Of a stretch of DNA of 64,000 bases, positions 47,712 through 56,269 are shown one piece after another. Position 1 is the first letter of the stretch, and each line of letters begins with the position of its first letter. The position numbers and the translations under genes were made by a program. The notes beneath the pieces are model-generated. The model did no database searches and was not told where the DNA came from. It saw nothing but the letters and a program-made list of their open reading frames with translations. The DNA is from JAWVFM01 sp038237625 (GTDB lineage: Bacteria; Actinomycetota; Thermoleophilia; Solirubrobacterales; 70-9). The DNA is taken from positions 62,001 through 126,000 of the forward strand of contig JBBRYM010000009.1 in assembly GCA_038237625.1 (NCBI GenBank). Reading direction: 5' to 3'.

Positions 47712-48622
47712 TGGCCGTACTCCTCCACGAGGACTTCACCTTCATCGTCCAGGGCATCACCGGGCGCGAGGCTGTGAACCTCACGCGCGAGTGCCTTGAC
47801 TTCGGCTCGAAGATCGTCGGCGGCGTCACCCCTGGGCGCAAGGGCCGCGAGGTCCACGGCGTCCCCGTCTTCGACACTGTCGAGCAGGTCGTCGACCATC
47901 ACGGCTCACCCCCCGACGGCGCCGTCGTCACCGTCCCTCCGGCCTTCACGAAGGACGCCGTCGTCGAGGCGATCGAGAACGGAATCGGTCTGATCGTCAT
48001 CGTCACCGAGCGCATCCCCCGCCGCGACGTCGCCGAGATGGTCGAGCTGGCGGGGATGCGCGGTGCGCGGATCATCGGCCCCAACTGCCTGGGCCTCATC
48101 ACCCCCGGCGTGGCGAAGATGGGCGGCATCGGCGGGCCCGCGAACGACGCGGCGAAGGCCTACGTGGCCGGCGCGGTGGGCGTCATGAGCCGGTCGGGCG
48201 GCATGACCACCGAAATCTCCTCCACCCTCACCGCGGCTGGTCTTGGCGTCTCCACCGCAATCTCGATCGGCGGTGACGCGATCATCGGCTCCACCTACGC
48301 CGAGCTGATGCCCCTCTTCGAGGCCGACGAGCAGACCGAGGCGATCGTCATCTACACCGAGCCGGGTGGTCGGATGGAGGCCGAGCTCACCGACTGGCGC
48401 GAAGCCAACGACTCGAGGCTTCCGATCGTCGCCTTCATGGCCGGTCGCTTCATGGACGACGAGGAGATGCAGGGCATGAGCTTCGGCCACGCCGGAACGA
48501 TCGTCGAGGGGGTCGAAGACTCGGCGACGGAGAAGATCGCCCGACTCGAGGCCGCAGGGATCCCGGTGGTGGAGCGCATCGATCACATCCCCGACACCGT
48601 CAAGGAGAAGCTGGGCCGGTGA
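47711..48622 (+). CDS. ADP-forming CoA ligase alpha subunit (succinate/malate-CoA ligase-like)
   Basis: A 303-residue SucD/MtkB-type subunit. It has the Rossmann CoA-binding part FIVQGITGREAVNLTRECLD, IGPNCLGLITPG, the ligase block VGVMSRSGGMTTEIS, and the phosphorylated His in FGHAGTIVEG. The ATG overlaps the beta-subunit TGA. Its own stop overlaps the ferredoxin GTG. The pair therefore forms a heteromeric acyl-CoA synthetase with coupled ATP. It should be distinguished from true succinyl-CoA synthetase by testing; the beta-subunit divergence argues for another acid. Confidence 0.85.
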   Translation: MAVLLHEDFTFIVQGITGREAVNLTRECLDFGSKIVGGVTPGRKGREVHGVPVFDTVEQVVDHHGSPPDGAVVTVPPAFTKDAVVEAIENGIGLIVIVTERIPRRDVAEMVELAGMRGARIIGPNCLGLITPGVAKMGGIGGPANDAAKAYVAGAVGVMSRSGGMTTEISSTLTAAGLGVSTAISIGGDAIIGSTYAELMPLFEADEQTEAIVIYTEPGGRMEAELTDWREANDSRLPIVAFMAGRFMDDEEMQGMSFGHAGTIVEGVEDSATEKIARLEAAGIPVVERIDHIPDTVKEKLGR

Positions 48623-48867
48623 CCGAGCAGCTTCATGGAATCTTCATCGATGTCGAGGTCGACTCGTCCATCGCCGGCGACGTGGGGCTGGTCAAGAAGC
48701 TCGAGGAAGTCTGCCCCGTCGACATCTTCAAGGCGACCGACGCGGGCGTCGAGATCGAGCACGAGAACCTCGACGAGTGCGTGCTGTGCGAGCTCTGCCT
48801 CGACGCTGCGCCGGACGGGGTCGTCGTCGTCCACAAGCTCTACGACGGCACCGAGCTCAAGCGCTAA
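48619..48867 (+). CDS. Small ferredoxin-like 4Fe-4S protein
   Basis: An 82-residue protein. Four Cys that could hold one [4Fe-4S] cluster are C32 (in EEVCPVDIF) and C59, C62 and C65 (in DECVLCELCLDAAP), arranged like the half-clusters of clostridial ferredoxins with the CP residue placed upstream. No second cluster motif exists. The GTG start overlaps the alpha-subunit stop (GTGA), making a three-gene operon. A ferredoxin next to a CoA ligase is unusual, and the reaction it would serve is unknown. Confidence 0.8.
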   Translation: MTEQLHGIFIDVEVDSSIAGDVGLVKKLEEVCPVDIFKATDAGVEIEHENLDECVLCELCLDAAPDGVVVVHKLYDGTELKR

Positions 48868-48884
48868 AGCGCGAGGATCAGGCC

Positions 48885-49553
48885 GTGCTTCGCGTCCTGT
48901 TCCTGGTCATTTCGATTGCAATCGCTGACGCCGTCAACCCGGCGACGGTCGCCCCGGCGCTTTATTTGGCAACCGCGGACCGGCCGCTGCGACGCCTGAT
49001 CGCCTTCACCGCCGCGTTTTTCGCGGTCAATTTCGCCGGCGGCGTCGCGATCGTCCTTGGGCCGGGCCAGCTTCTTCTCACGTTGCTCCCCGACATCGGC
49101 GCGAGAGCCCGCGACTGGATCGAGGTGGCGGCGGGCGTAATCCTCATCATCGCGGCCACCTTCTTGGCCCTCTCGAGAGGCCCCGCACAGCCCGAGGCCA
49201 AGGGCTCGACGCCGTCGTCCCCCGGGCGCGCCGCCGCCATGGGCGCCACCATCGCCGCGCTCGAACTGCCAACTGCCCTCCCCTACTTCGCCGCCATCGC
49301 CGCGATCGTGGGCTCCGGCCTCGCTTTGGCCAATCAGCTCGCCCTCATTGCCGCGTTCAACCTCGTCTTCATCTCCCCCGTCCTGGCGATGATCGGCCTG
49401 CTCGCGATGGCCGGCCCCGGCGCGACCGAGCGACTGCGCCGAATCGGGAGCACCCTCCGTGCCCGCTGGCGCCTCGCCTTCGCCTTGCTCGCAGGCGCAG
49501 CCGGCGTTTTGCTCATCGCGGTCGGCGCGACCGGCCTCGCCGGAATTCGCTGA
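48885..49553 (+). CDS. GAP/LysE-type integral membrane protein
   Basis: A 222-residue membrane protein with about six hydrophobic segments (near residues 5-24, 34-58, 78-100, 120-145, 150-175 and 195-220). The motif ADAVNPATVAPALYLAT near the N terminus is like the D-x-x-N-P signature of GAP/LysE/DsbD-related proteins. In mycobacteria, GAP-family proteins (Sap, Gap) help export of glycolipids. It starts at a GTG 17 bases after the ferredoxin gene, so it could be co-transcribed. The substrate is unknown. Confidence 0.72.
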   Translation: MLRVLFLVISIAIADAVNPATVAPALYLATADRPLRRLIAFTAAFFAVNFAGGVAIVLGPGQLLLTLLPDIGARARDWIEVAAGVILIIAATFLALSRGPAQPEAKGSTPSSPGRAAAMGATIAALELPTALPYFAAIAAIVGSGLALANQLALIAAFNLVFISPVLAMIGLLAMAGPGATERLRRIGSTLRARWRLAFALLAGAAGVLLIAVGATGLAGIR

Positions 49554-49572
49554 TCGCACCGGGTCCGGCAAC

Positions 49573-50151
49573 ATGGCCTACATGGACGACCCGATCACAG
49601 CAGAGCAGGCAGCCGAGACGCCTGCCGAGCGCGAGGCTTTGGACGTTGTGCGAGACGCAACCGGGGAGACAGGGGGCGCGATGGAGCGCCACAACCTGCG
49701 CGTCTTTCGCATCGCCTGCGAGCTCGCCGCCCGAAAGGAGATTGCGGTTGATCGAGAGGTCCTTCTCGTCGCCGCGTTCATTCACGATCTTGGCCTCTAC
49801 GACAAGGTCTCTCGGGGCGGTGTCTACGTGAAGGACGGCGCCGATTTTGCAACCGAGCTGCTGGAACGGCAGGGATGGGAGCCGAAGCGCATCCGGCTCT
49901 GCGCCGACGCGATCGAGCGCCACCACGAGCTCCGCCCCCAATGGAAGGCCGGCGACGAGGTCGAGCTCCTGCGCCGGGCGGATCTCGTGGACATCAGCTC
50001 GGGTCTCGTCACCTTCGGCCTGTCCCGTTCGTGGCTTCGGTCCCTTTTTGCCGAGATCTCGCGCGACGGGGCCTACCGCGAGGTCGGGCGGCTGGTCGGC
50101 CACGCCCTGCGCGAGCGGCCGCTCTCGATGGCCCGCATCTTCCTGCGGTGA
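49573..50151 (+). CDS. HD-domain phosphohydrolase-like protein
   Basis: A 192-residue HD-fold protein. The first His is in MERHNLRVFRIA, the His-Asp doublet is AAFIHDLGLYD, and further metal-ligand candidates are in AIERHHELRPQW and RADLVDISSG. It may be a metal-dependent nucleotide or signalling-molecule hydrolase. The first ATG is 19 bases after the membrane gene. The stop overlaps the GTG of the acyl-CoA synthetase gene, indicating translational coupling. The substrate is not known. Confidence 0.83.
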   Translation: MAYMDDPITAEQAAETPAEREALDVVRDATGETGGAMERHNLRVFRIACELAARKEIAVDREVLLVAAFIHDLGLYDKVSRGGVYVKDGADFATELLERQGWEPKRIRLCADAIERHHELRPQWKAGDEVELLRRADLVDISSGLVTFGLSRSWLRSLFAEISRDGAYREVGRLVGHALRERPLSMARIFLR

Positions 50152-51596
50152 ACTTCGCCGAGGACGTTCTCGAGCGCTTTCCCGCCGCGCGACCCGCCCT
50201 TCTCACGATCTCCGCCGAAGGGGACCGGCGGGTTTGGGCGTTCGGTGAGCTGATTGCGCGAAGCGCCGGCCTGGCCGGCGCCTTCGCCGAGCGCGGCGTG
50301 CGCCGCGGCGACGTCGTAATGACCCTCATTGGCAACCGAGTCGAATGGGTCCTCACGCTGCTGGCCGCCTGGCGCATCGGCGCCATCGCGCTGCCATGTA
50401 ACACCCAGCTCCGGCCGCGCGACCTCGCCTCGAGGGTCGGCATTGCCAACCCGGCGCTCTGCGTCGGCGACGAGGCGCTGCTGGGCTCGCTTGCCGGCGT
50501 CGAGACGATGACCCTCGCGGACGTGGCCGCGACCATGGACGAGGAAAGCCCGCAAGCGCCTCCCGCCGACGCGGTCGACCTCGAGCCAAGCGATCCCGCC
50601 CTGATCGTCTTCACCTCCGGGACGACCGGCGAGCCAAAGGCCGCTGTTCATACCCAGGGCTATCTGCCCGGGCAGCGGACTCAGGCGACGCGATGGGTCG
50701 GCGCGCGGGCAGGCGAGCTGGTCTGGTGCACGACCGCCACCGGCTGGTCAAAGTCGGCTCGCAACGCCTTCGTCGCCCCCTGGCTCTGCGGCGCGGCGGC
50801 CCTGCTGCACGAGGGTCGCTTCGACCCGGCCGAACGGCTGGACATCTGCGAGCGCGAAGGAGTCAACGTCCTCTGCCAGGCGCCGACGGAGTACCGCATG
50901 ATCGCCAAGCGCGCTGCCCTGCGCCCGCTGCCGGGCATGCGCCGGATGGTTTCGGCCGGCGAGCCGCTGAACCCCGAGGTGATCGACGTTTTCCGCGACG
51001 TCACGGGACTCGAGGTCGCCGACGGCTACGGACAGACAGAGACGGGGCAGATCACGGGCAACCTCGACGGCGAGCCCGTCCGCGCGGGCTCCATGGGCAG
51101 GCCGCTGCCGGGGTTCGAAATCCGTGTGGAGGAGGGACAGCTGGAGGTGAGGGTGCCGAACTGTCCCACGTTCTTTTCGGGCTACCTCGGCTCGGAGCCG
51201 TTCGGCGGCGAGTGGTGGCCGACGGGCGACATCGTGCGGGCCGACGACGACGGCTACCTCTTCTACGAGGGCCGCGCCGACGACCTGATCGTCTCCTCGG
51301 GCTACCGGATCGGACCGTTCGAGGTCGAGTCCGCTCTGCTGACTCATCCCGCGGTGGCCGAGGCGGCCGCGGTCGCTGCGCCCGACCCCGAGCGCGGCGC
51401 GGTGGTGCGCGCGATCGTCGTGCTGCGCGAGGGCAGCGGCTCACCCGAGCTCGCGACCGAGCTGCAGGAGCACGTGAAGGCGGAGGCCGCTCCCTACAAG
51501 TTCCCACGGATCGTCGAGTTCACGGACGAGCTGCCAAAGACCGCCAGCGGCAAGATCAAGCGCGCCGAGCTGCGGGCGAGCGGCCCGGCGGCGTAG
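50148..51596 (+). CDS. Acyl-CoA synthetase, medium-chain (ACSM/benzoate-CoA-ligase-like)
   Basis: A 482-residue adenylate-forming ligase. The P-loop is VFTSGTTGEPKAAVH, A5 is DGYGQTETGQITG, the hinge is PTGDIVRADDDGYLFYEGRADD, and the catalytic Lys motif is TASGKIKRAELR. The block WCTTATGWSKSARNAFVAPW resembles ACSM-type medium-chain and benzoate ligases. The GTG at 50148 overlaps the HD stop; longer frames upstream are shadows. The acid activated is unknown. Confidence 0.9.
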   Translation: MNFAEDVLERFPAARPALLTISAEGDRRVWAFGELIARSAGLAGAFAERGVRRGDVVMTLIGNRVEWVLTLLAAWRIGAIALPCNTQLRPRDLASRVGIANPALCVGDEALLGSLAGVETMTLADVAATMDEESPQAPPADAVDLEPSDPALIVFTSGTTGEPKAAVHTQGYLPGQRTQATRWVGARAGELVWCTTATGWSKSARNAFVAPWLCGAAALLHEGRFDPAERLDICEREGVNVLCQAPTEYRMIAKRAALRPLPGMRRMVSAGEPLNPEVIDVFRDVTGLEVADGYGQTETGQITGNLDGEPVRAGSMGRPLPGFEIRVEEGQLEVRVPNCPTFFSGYLGSEPFGGEWWPTGDIVRADDDGYLFYEGRADDLIVSSGYRIGPFEVESALLTHPAVAEAAAVAAPDPERGAVVRAIVVLREGSGSPELATELQEHVKAEAAPYKFPRIVEFTDELPKTASGKIKRAELRASGPAA

Positions 51597-51598
51597 CC

Positions 51599-52744
51599 AT
51601 GGGCTCGTCACCACGGGCCGCCTTCGCGGGCATCTTCGCGGTCACCCTCTTCTCGCTCATGGGAGTCGGATCGGTCCTCCCGGTCATCCCCCACTACGTG
51701 CGCGGACCGCTGAACGCCGGCGACGTCGCGGTCGGGTTCGCGATCGGGGCCTTCGCCTTCACCGCGCTCGCCGGCCGGCCGCTCGCCGGCCGCCTGGCGG
51801 ACCGCAGGGGCCGGCGACCGGTCGTCGCCGCCGGATCCGCGCTGGCCGCCCTCGCCGGGGTGCTGTACCTGCTGCCCCTCGGCCTGCCCGGGCTGATCCT
51901 GGCGCGCCTAGTGCTCGGCGCCGGTGAGGGCGCGGTGTTCACCGCCGGAGCGACCTGGGTCGTCGATCTCGCTCCTCCCGGGCGCCGGGGGCGGGTCATC
52001 GGGCTCTACGGGCTCGCCGTGTGGACGGGGCTCAGCCTGGGACCGCCGATCGGCGACGCCCTGCTGCGTGCGTCGAGCTTCGACGCCGTCTGGGCCTTCG
52101 CCGCGATCGCGCCTGCCATCGGCGCCGCTATCGCCCTTCTGATCCCGGAGAGCTACAGCCCGGTCGAGGGCTTCGAGGGGGGTCCCTTCATCGCGCGTGA
52201 GTCCATCCGACCGGGAGCCGCGCTGTCGCTGGCGACCGTCGGGTATGCGGCGATGGCCTCGTTCATCGTCCTCGACCTCGACAAGCAGGGAATCGGCCAC
52301 GGTGCCGCCGCGTTCACGGCCTTCGCGGTCACGGTCGTCGCAACCCGGCTCGTAGCCGGAAACCTTCCCGACAGGATTGGCGCGCTTCGCTGCGCCGCGG
52401 TGGCCGCGTTGGTCGAGGCCCTCGGCCTGGCCATGATCGCCCTCGCAGGCACGCTCGCAATGGCGATCGCGGGTGCGCTGGCGATGGGAATGGCCTTCGC
52501 GCTCATCTACCCGTCGCTGTCGCTCGTCGTCGTCAACAGGGTGCCCGAGGAGCGCCGCGGTGCGGCCCTCGGCACGTTCACCGCCTTCTTCGACGTTGGA
52601 ATCGGCCTGGGCGCACCGATTTGCGGCGTCGCTGCGGCCTTGGGCGGCTACGCCGCGGCGTTTTGGCTGGCTTCCGCATGCGCGCTCGGGACCGCGGTGG
52701 CAGCCGGCGCGGGGATCCGGAGAGCCAGGGCCGCGCCTGCCTAG
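51599..52744 (+). CDS. MFS transporter
   Basis: A 381-residue 12-helix major-facilitator protein. The conserved loop 2-3 motif is GRLADRRGRRPVV, and RLVLGAGEGAVFTAGATW lies in the motif B/C region. A second such loop is less clear. It starts just after the ligase gene and ends in a CTAG shared with the convergent radical SAM gene, where the two stop codons overlap. The substrate is unknown; export of a small molecule fits this subgroup. Confidence 0.88.
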   Translation: MGSSPRAAFAGIFAVTLFSLMGVGSVLPVIPHYVRGPLNAGDVAVGFAIGAFAFTALAGRPLAGRLADRRGRRPVVAAGSALAALAGVLYLLPLGLPGLILARLVLGAGEGAVFTAGATWVVDLAPPGRRGRVIGLYGLAVWTGLSLGPPIGDALLRASSFDAVWAFAAIAPAIGAAIALLIPESYSPVEGFEGGPFIARESIRPGAALSLATVGYAAMASFIVLDLDKQGIGHGAAAFTAFAVTVVATRLVAGNLPDRIGALRCAAVAALVEALGLAMIALAGTLAMAIAGALAMGMAFALIYPSLSLVVVNRVPEERRGAALGTFTAFFDVGIGLGAPICGVAAALGGYAAAFWLASACALGTAVAAGAGIRRARAAPA

Positions 52745-53775
52745 AAGAGCGAGGTCTGCTGCACCCGCGGCTCCGCGGAGCCATTTTCGCCACCCCGGCG
52801 CTTCGGCGCCAGGCGTCGCATCCCGCCGGCGCCCCTGATCCCGCGCGCTCCGGACCGGGACTTTACGAGCGCCGCGAGGCGGGTCCGCTCGGCCGGCGGC
52901 AGGTAGGCGCCGCGCTCGTAGAGCTCCTCGTAGCGGGGCAGGAGATCGGGCCGGTACTGCCGCAGCCAGTCGAAGAAGATCCCACGCACCTCGCCGCGCA
53001 GGTGCAGCCCGACGCCGGCGACCGACTGCGCTCCGGCCTCACCGAGCAGCTCCAGCAACGGCTCGACTTGCTCCGGCGCGTCGTTCACGCCCGGGATGAG
53101 CGGTGCGATCAGCACCCCGGTCGCGATTCCGGCGCCCCCTAGTTCGGCCACCGCCTCGATGCGCTTGCGCGGATGCGGCGTGTGCGGCTCGGTGGCCCGC
53201 CAGGCCTTCTCGTCGAGCGTGGGGATCGAGAGGTTGGCGACGAAGTCCGTGCGCTCGGAGATCTGCTTCATCAGCTCGATGTCACGCAGCAACAGCGGCG
53301 ACTTGGTGAGGACGGAGCAGGGGTTGGAAAAGTCCCTCATCGCCTCCCAGACCCCAGGCATCAGCCGGTACTTCGACTCGACCCACTGGTAGGGGTCGGT
53401 GTTCGTCCCGAGCGCCACATGCTCGCCGCCCCACGACGGACGGCGAAGCTCGGCGCGAACCAGCTCGGGCACGTTGACCTTGACGACGATCTCGCGTTCG
53501 AAGTCGTCGCGCGCGTTCAGGTCGAGGTAGGTGTGGGTGGGACGGGCGAAGCAGTAGACGCACGCGTGGGTGCAACCCCTGTACGGGTTGATCGTCCAGC
53601 GAAACGGCATCCTCGATCGCTCGGGTACCCGATTGAGCGCCGACTTGGCCTCCACCTCGTGGAAGCGGATGCCGAGCGCCTCGGGAGCGTCGAAAGTGCG
53701 AACCGTCGCGTCACCAAGGCCGCCGAGGCGACCTTGAGGGCGGGCTTCGGCTCGTTCCAAATTGTCCCAGCGCAC
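52741..53775 (-). CDS. Radical SAM protein, Rv2578c family
   Basis: A 344-residue radical SAM enzyme of the Rv2578c type. The cluster motif is CTHACVYCFARPTH (C-x3-C-x2-C), preceded by KSALNRVPERSRMPFRWTINPYRG and followed by VALGTNTDPYQWVESKYRLM. Start at the GTG (VRWDNL) fits homologues, which begin with a short RW segment. The protein ends in RVQQTSLF, a QxSLF-like C terminus that resembles sliding-clamp binding motifs of DNA-repair proteins. Family members are often linked with DNA damage responses; the reaction is unknown. Confidence 0.9.
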   Translation of the reverse strand: MRWDNLERAEARPQGRLGGLGDATVRTFDAPEALGIRFHEVEAKSALNRVPERSRMPFRWTINPYRGCTHACVYCFARPTHTYLDLNARDDFEREIVVKVNVPELVRAELRRPSWGGEHVALGTNTDPYQWVESKYRLMPGVWEAMRDFSNPCSVLTKSPLLLRDIELMKQISERTDFVANLSIPTLDEKAWRATEPHTPHPRKRIEAVAELGGAGIATGVLIAPLIPGVNDAPEQVEPLLELLGEAGAQSVAGVGLHLRGEVRGIFFDWLRQYRPDLLPRYEELYERGAYLPPAERTRLAALVKSRSGARGIRGAGGMRRLAPKRRGGENGSAEPRVQQTSLF

Positions 53776-53849
53776 GAACACATGTTCGCAGGCGCGGCGG
53801 CGGAACTCAGCCCGTATGCGAGCGAAACTCGTCGAGCGCCGGCGCGGCG

Positions 53850-54860
53850 TCAGCCATCGAGCTCTGCCGGGGTGAGCGACACTTGCACCTCCTCGCCGGC
53901 CCGCCAGGCGAGCACACTCACCTCGCGGCCGATCAGCTCGGCCACCATCATCCGCTGCAGGTCGGTGGCGTCCTCCACGGCCCTGCCGTCGACCTCGAGG
54001 ATCAGATCGCCAGGTCGCAGGCCCGCCTGCGCGGCGGGGCTGGACTCGACGACTTCGATGACCTCGACGCCGTTGCGGCGCCCGTACGCGGCGACTATCC
54101 GCGGGGGCAGGGGACGCGGGCCGCCGGCGATCCCGAGATACGCCCGGCGCACCCGCCCCTCGCCGATCAGAGCGCCGATGATCCGCCTCGTCGATGAGTT
54201 GATCGGGACGGCGAGGCCGAGGCCCCAACCGGCGACAGCGGTGTTGATGCCGACGACGCGGCCGCGGCCGTCGGCCAGGGCGCCGCCGGAGTTTCCCGGG
54301 TTGAGAGCTGCGTCCGTCTGAATGACGTTGTCGATTATGCGCATCGCCTTCCCACGCTCGGGCCGGGCGGGCAGGGCTCGTCCCACGGCCGAGACCACCC
54401 CCGCGGTCACGGAGCCGGAGAACCCGTGGGGGTTGCCGATCGCGACCACGAGCTGGCCCACCCGTAGCTCTTCCGCGTCGCCCAGCTCAGCCGGCTCGAG
54501 GTCCGAGCCGTCGGCGCGCACGACCGCCAGGTCGGAGAACGGATCGCGGCCGACGACATCGAAGCCGAGCTCGCGGCCGTCGCTCAGGCCGACGCTTCCC
54601 ACCCGCCGGCCTCGCCCGACGACGTGCGCGTTGGTGAGGATGTAGCCATCGGGCGTGAGGACGACTCCCGACCCGGCTCCGGCCGGCATCCGGCCGCGGC
54701 GTGTTGGGCGCGTGACCCGCAGGCTCACAACGGCTCCCGCGAGCCTGTCTGCGACGCCTGAGACCGTCCGCGAATACGCGTCGAGGGCCGTCTCGCCGGG
54801 ATCCGGGGACCTCTCGTCGACCTCCCGAGGAGGAACGGGCGTGCGGGTCGCGGTGCTCAT
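53850..54860 (-). CDS. HtrA-like trypsin/PDZ serine protease, no membrane anchor
   Basis: A 336-residue DegP/HtrA-type protein with a complete triad: H in LTNAHVVG, D in DPFSDLAVVR and S in NPGNSGGALAD. The PDZ domain is at about residues 235-325 (AYGRRNGVEVIEVV...AGLRPGDLILEVDGRA). There is no signal peptide or transmembrane helix: the first 45 residues are polar. It may therefore act in the cytoplasm, unusual for HtrA. It overlaps the second protease-like gene by 4 bases (ATGA). Confidence 0.9.
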   Translation of the reverse strand: MSTATRTPVPPREVDERSPDPGETALDAYSRTVSGVADRLAGAVVSLRVTRPTRRGRMPAGAGSGVVLTPDGYILTNAHVVGRGRRVGSVGLSDGRELGFDVVGRDPFSDLAVVRADGSDLEPAELGDAEELRVGQLVVAIGNPHGFSGSVTAGVVSAVGRALPARPERGKAMRIIDNVIQTDAALNPGNSGGALADGRGRVVGINTAVAGWGLGLAVPINSSTRRIIGALIGEGRVRRAYLGIAGGPRPLPPRIVAAYGRRNGVEVIEVVESSPAAQAGLRPGDLILEVDGRAVEDATDLQRMMVAELIGREVSVLAWRAGEEVQVSLTPAELDG

Positions 54861-55762
54861 GCCGCGGCCCTGGCAGTGAGGTCTACCTTGACGTTTCGCT
54901 CCTCGCTGCCGCGCACGACGGTGAGCTCGAGCTCACCGCCCGCCGCCCCTTCCAGGGAGCGATGAAGCGACTCCAGACCATCGAGCTCGCCGCCGGCCGC
55001 GGCAACGATCAGATCTCCCCGAGCGAGGCCGGCGCGCTCGGCGGGACTGCCGTCCTCGACGCTCCGAACCAGGAGGCCGTCGCGCTCGGGCAGGCCCACC
55101 GCGCGCTGCATCTTTCGCGCAACCCACGGCGGCGCCACCGCAACTCCGAGGACGGGGCGTTCGGCGCTCTCGCCTCGAACGAGCCGGTCCGCGGCGTCGC
55201 GAAGCCCGGAAGCTCCAGTGGCGACGATCAGGCCGCCGTCGAGCCGCAACAGGTTGATCCCGGCCAGCTTGCCCTTGGCGTCGAGCAGTGGACCGCCGGC
55301 CGAGCCCTTCGGCAGCGGAGCGGTGTGCTCGATGGCGCCAGCCAAACGCCGGCCTCCCGGAACGCGCAGGTCGCGCGGGGACGAGGCGACAAAGCCGGCC
55401 GTCGCCCGCAGGCCGCGCCCGCCGGGGTTGGCGAGGGCGAACACCGGGGTGCCGATCGCGCCCTCGAACTCGTCTGCGAATTCCAGCGCCGGTGCCTCGC
55501 CGGCCTCGATGCTGAGAACTGCGAGACCGCGGTCGCGGTCGAGAGCTCTTGGCTGGGCGCCAACCCGGGCGCCGTCGGCGAGCGTCACGGTCGTGCCGTC
55601 ACGATCGACGTGCCGTGCGGCCGTGAGGACGGTGCCCGCGGCGATCACGACGCCGGATCCGACCCGCCAGCCCCGCCCTACTCCGACGACGGCCGCGCCG
55701 AAGCGCTCGGCGATGTCGGCTATCTCCCCGCCGGCTCTCTCGGTAACGCTCACATCACTCAT
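54857..55762 (-). CDS. HtrA-like protein with altered catalytic Asp
   Basis: A 301-residue trypsin-like/PDZ protein. His is in VLTAARHVDRDG and Ser in LPKGSAGGPLLD, but the place of the catalytic Asp (S-D-L-A-V in HtrA) reads RGLAVL, with Gly instead. The PDZ part is at about residues 205-290 (LVRSVEDGSPAERAGLARGD). It has no signal sequence. AAAGGAG lies 9 bases before the ATG. It may be an inactive or regulatory partner of the intact protease that follows by a 4-base overlap. Confidence 0.85.
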   Translation of the reverse strand: MSDVSVTERAGGEIADIAERFGAAVVGVGRGWRVGSGVVIAAGTVLTAARHVDRDGTTVTLADGARVGAQPRALDRDRGLAVLSIEAGEAPALEFADEFEGAIGTPVFALANPGGRGLRATAGFVASSPRDLRVPGGRRLAGAIEHTAPLPKGSAGGPLLDAKGKLAGINLLRLDGGLIVATGASGLRDAADRLVRGESAERPVLGVAVAPPWVARKMQRAVGLPERDGLLVRSVEDGSPAERAGLARGDLIVAAAGGELDGLESLHRSLEGAAGGELELTVVRGSEERNVKVDLTARAAA

Positions 55763-55824
55763 CGCCTCGAGCTCCTTTCAGACTGCGGATTACTGACTTC
55801 GGCGGGGTAACTGGTAAATTGCAA

Positions 55825-55836
55825 GTCACTAGTGAC
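55825..55836. promoter_or_regulatory. Palindrome overlapping the HxlR start codon
   Basis: Perfect 12-base palindrome GTCACTAGTGAC that includes the GTG start at 55832. Just upstream, GTAACT (55807) and AAGTCAC (55823) form the imperfect GTAAC...inverted pair seen at HxlR-type operators. A likely site for autoregulation and for the divergent protease operon. Confidence 0.5.
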
Positions 55837-56269
55837 CTCTGAAGACGATAGCAATCTGCTCCTCTCTCCCCTGCGCGCCGCGCTCGACGCGGTGGGCGAC
55901 CGCTGGTCGCTGCTCGTGATCGCGGCCTTGCTCGAAGGCCCGAGGCGATTCGGCGACCTCCAGGCAGAGGTGGGCGGGATCGCGTCGAACATCCTCTCCA
56001 GCCGCCTGCGCTCCCTTCTCGAGAGCGGCCTGCTGAGCGCCGAGCCGTACTCCGAGCGTCCGCCTCGCTTCTCCTACGAGCTCACCGATGCCGGGCGTGC
56101 CCTCGGCGAGCCGCTTCGGCTCATTGCGGGCTGGGGCGCGCGCCACCGCGATCCCCAGGCCGCACCGCTACACGAGGCCTGCGGGACCCCGCTCGAGATC
56201 GACTGGTTTTGCCCTGCCTGCAACGAGCCCGTCCGCCAGGCAACGGACGAAGAAGTCCACTACGCCTGA
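55832..56269 (+). CDS. HxlR-family winged-helix regulator
   Basis: A 145-residue HxlR regulator. The winged helix spans about residues 10-100: LDAVGDRWSLLVIAALLEGP, RFGDLQAEVGGIASNILSSRL and SYELTDAGRAL. A C-terminal extension with C-x2-C (DWFCPACNEPV) and a further Cys may bind metal or sense thiols. It is convergent with a VOC-type dioxygenase gene, overlapping by 10 bases; HxlR/MhqR-like control of ring-cleavage enzymes is common, so a regulatory link is plausible. Confidence 0.9.
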   Translation: MTSEDDSNLLLSPLRAALDAVGDRWSLLVIAALLEGPRRFGDLQAEVGGIASNILSSRLRSLLESGLLSAEPYSERPPRFSYELTDAGRALGEPLRLIAGWGARHRDPQAAPLHEACGTPLEIDWFCPACNEPVRQATDEEVHYA

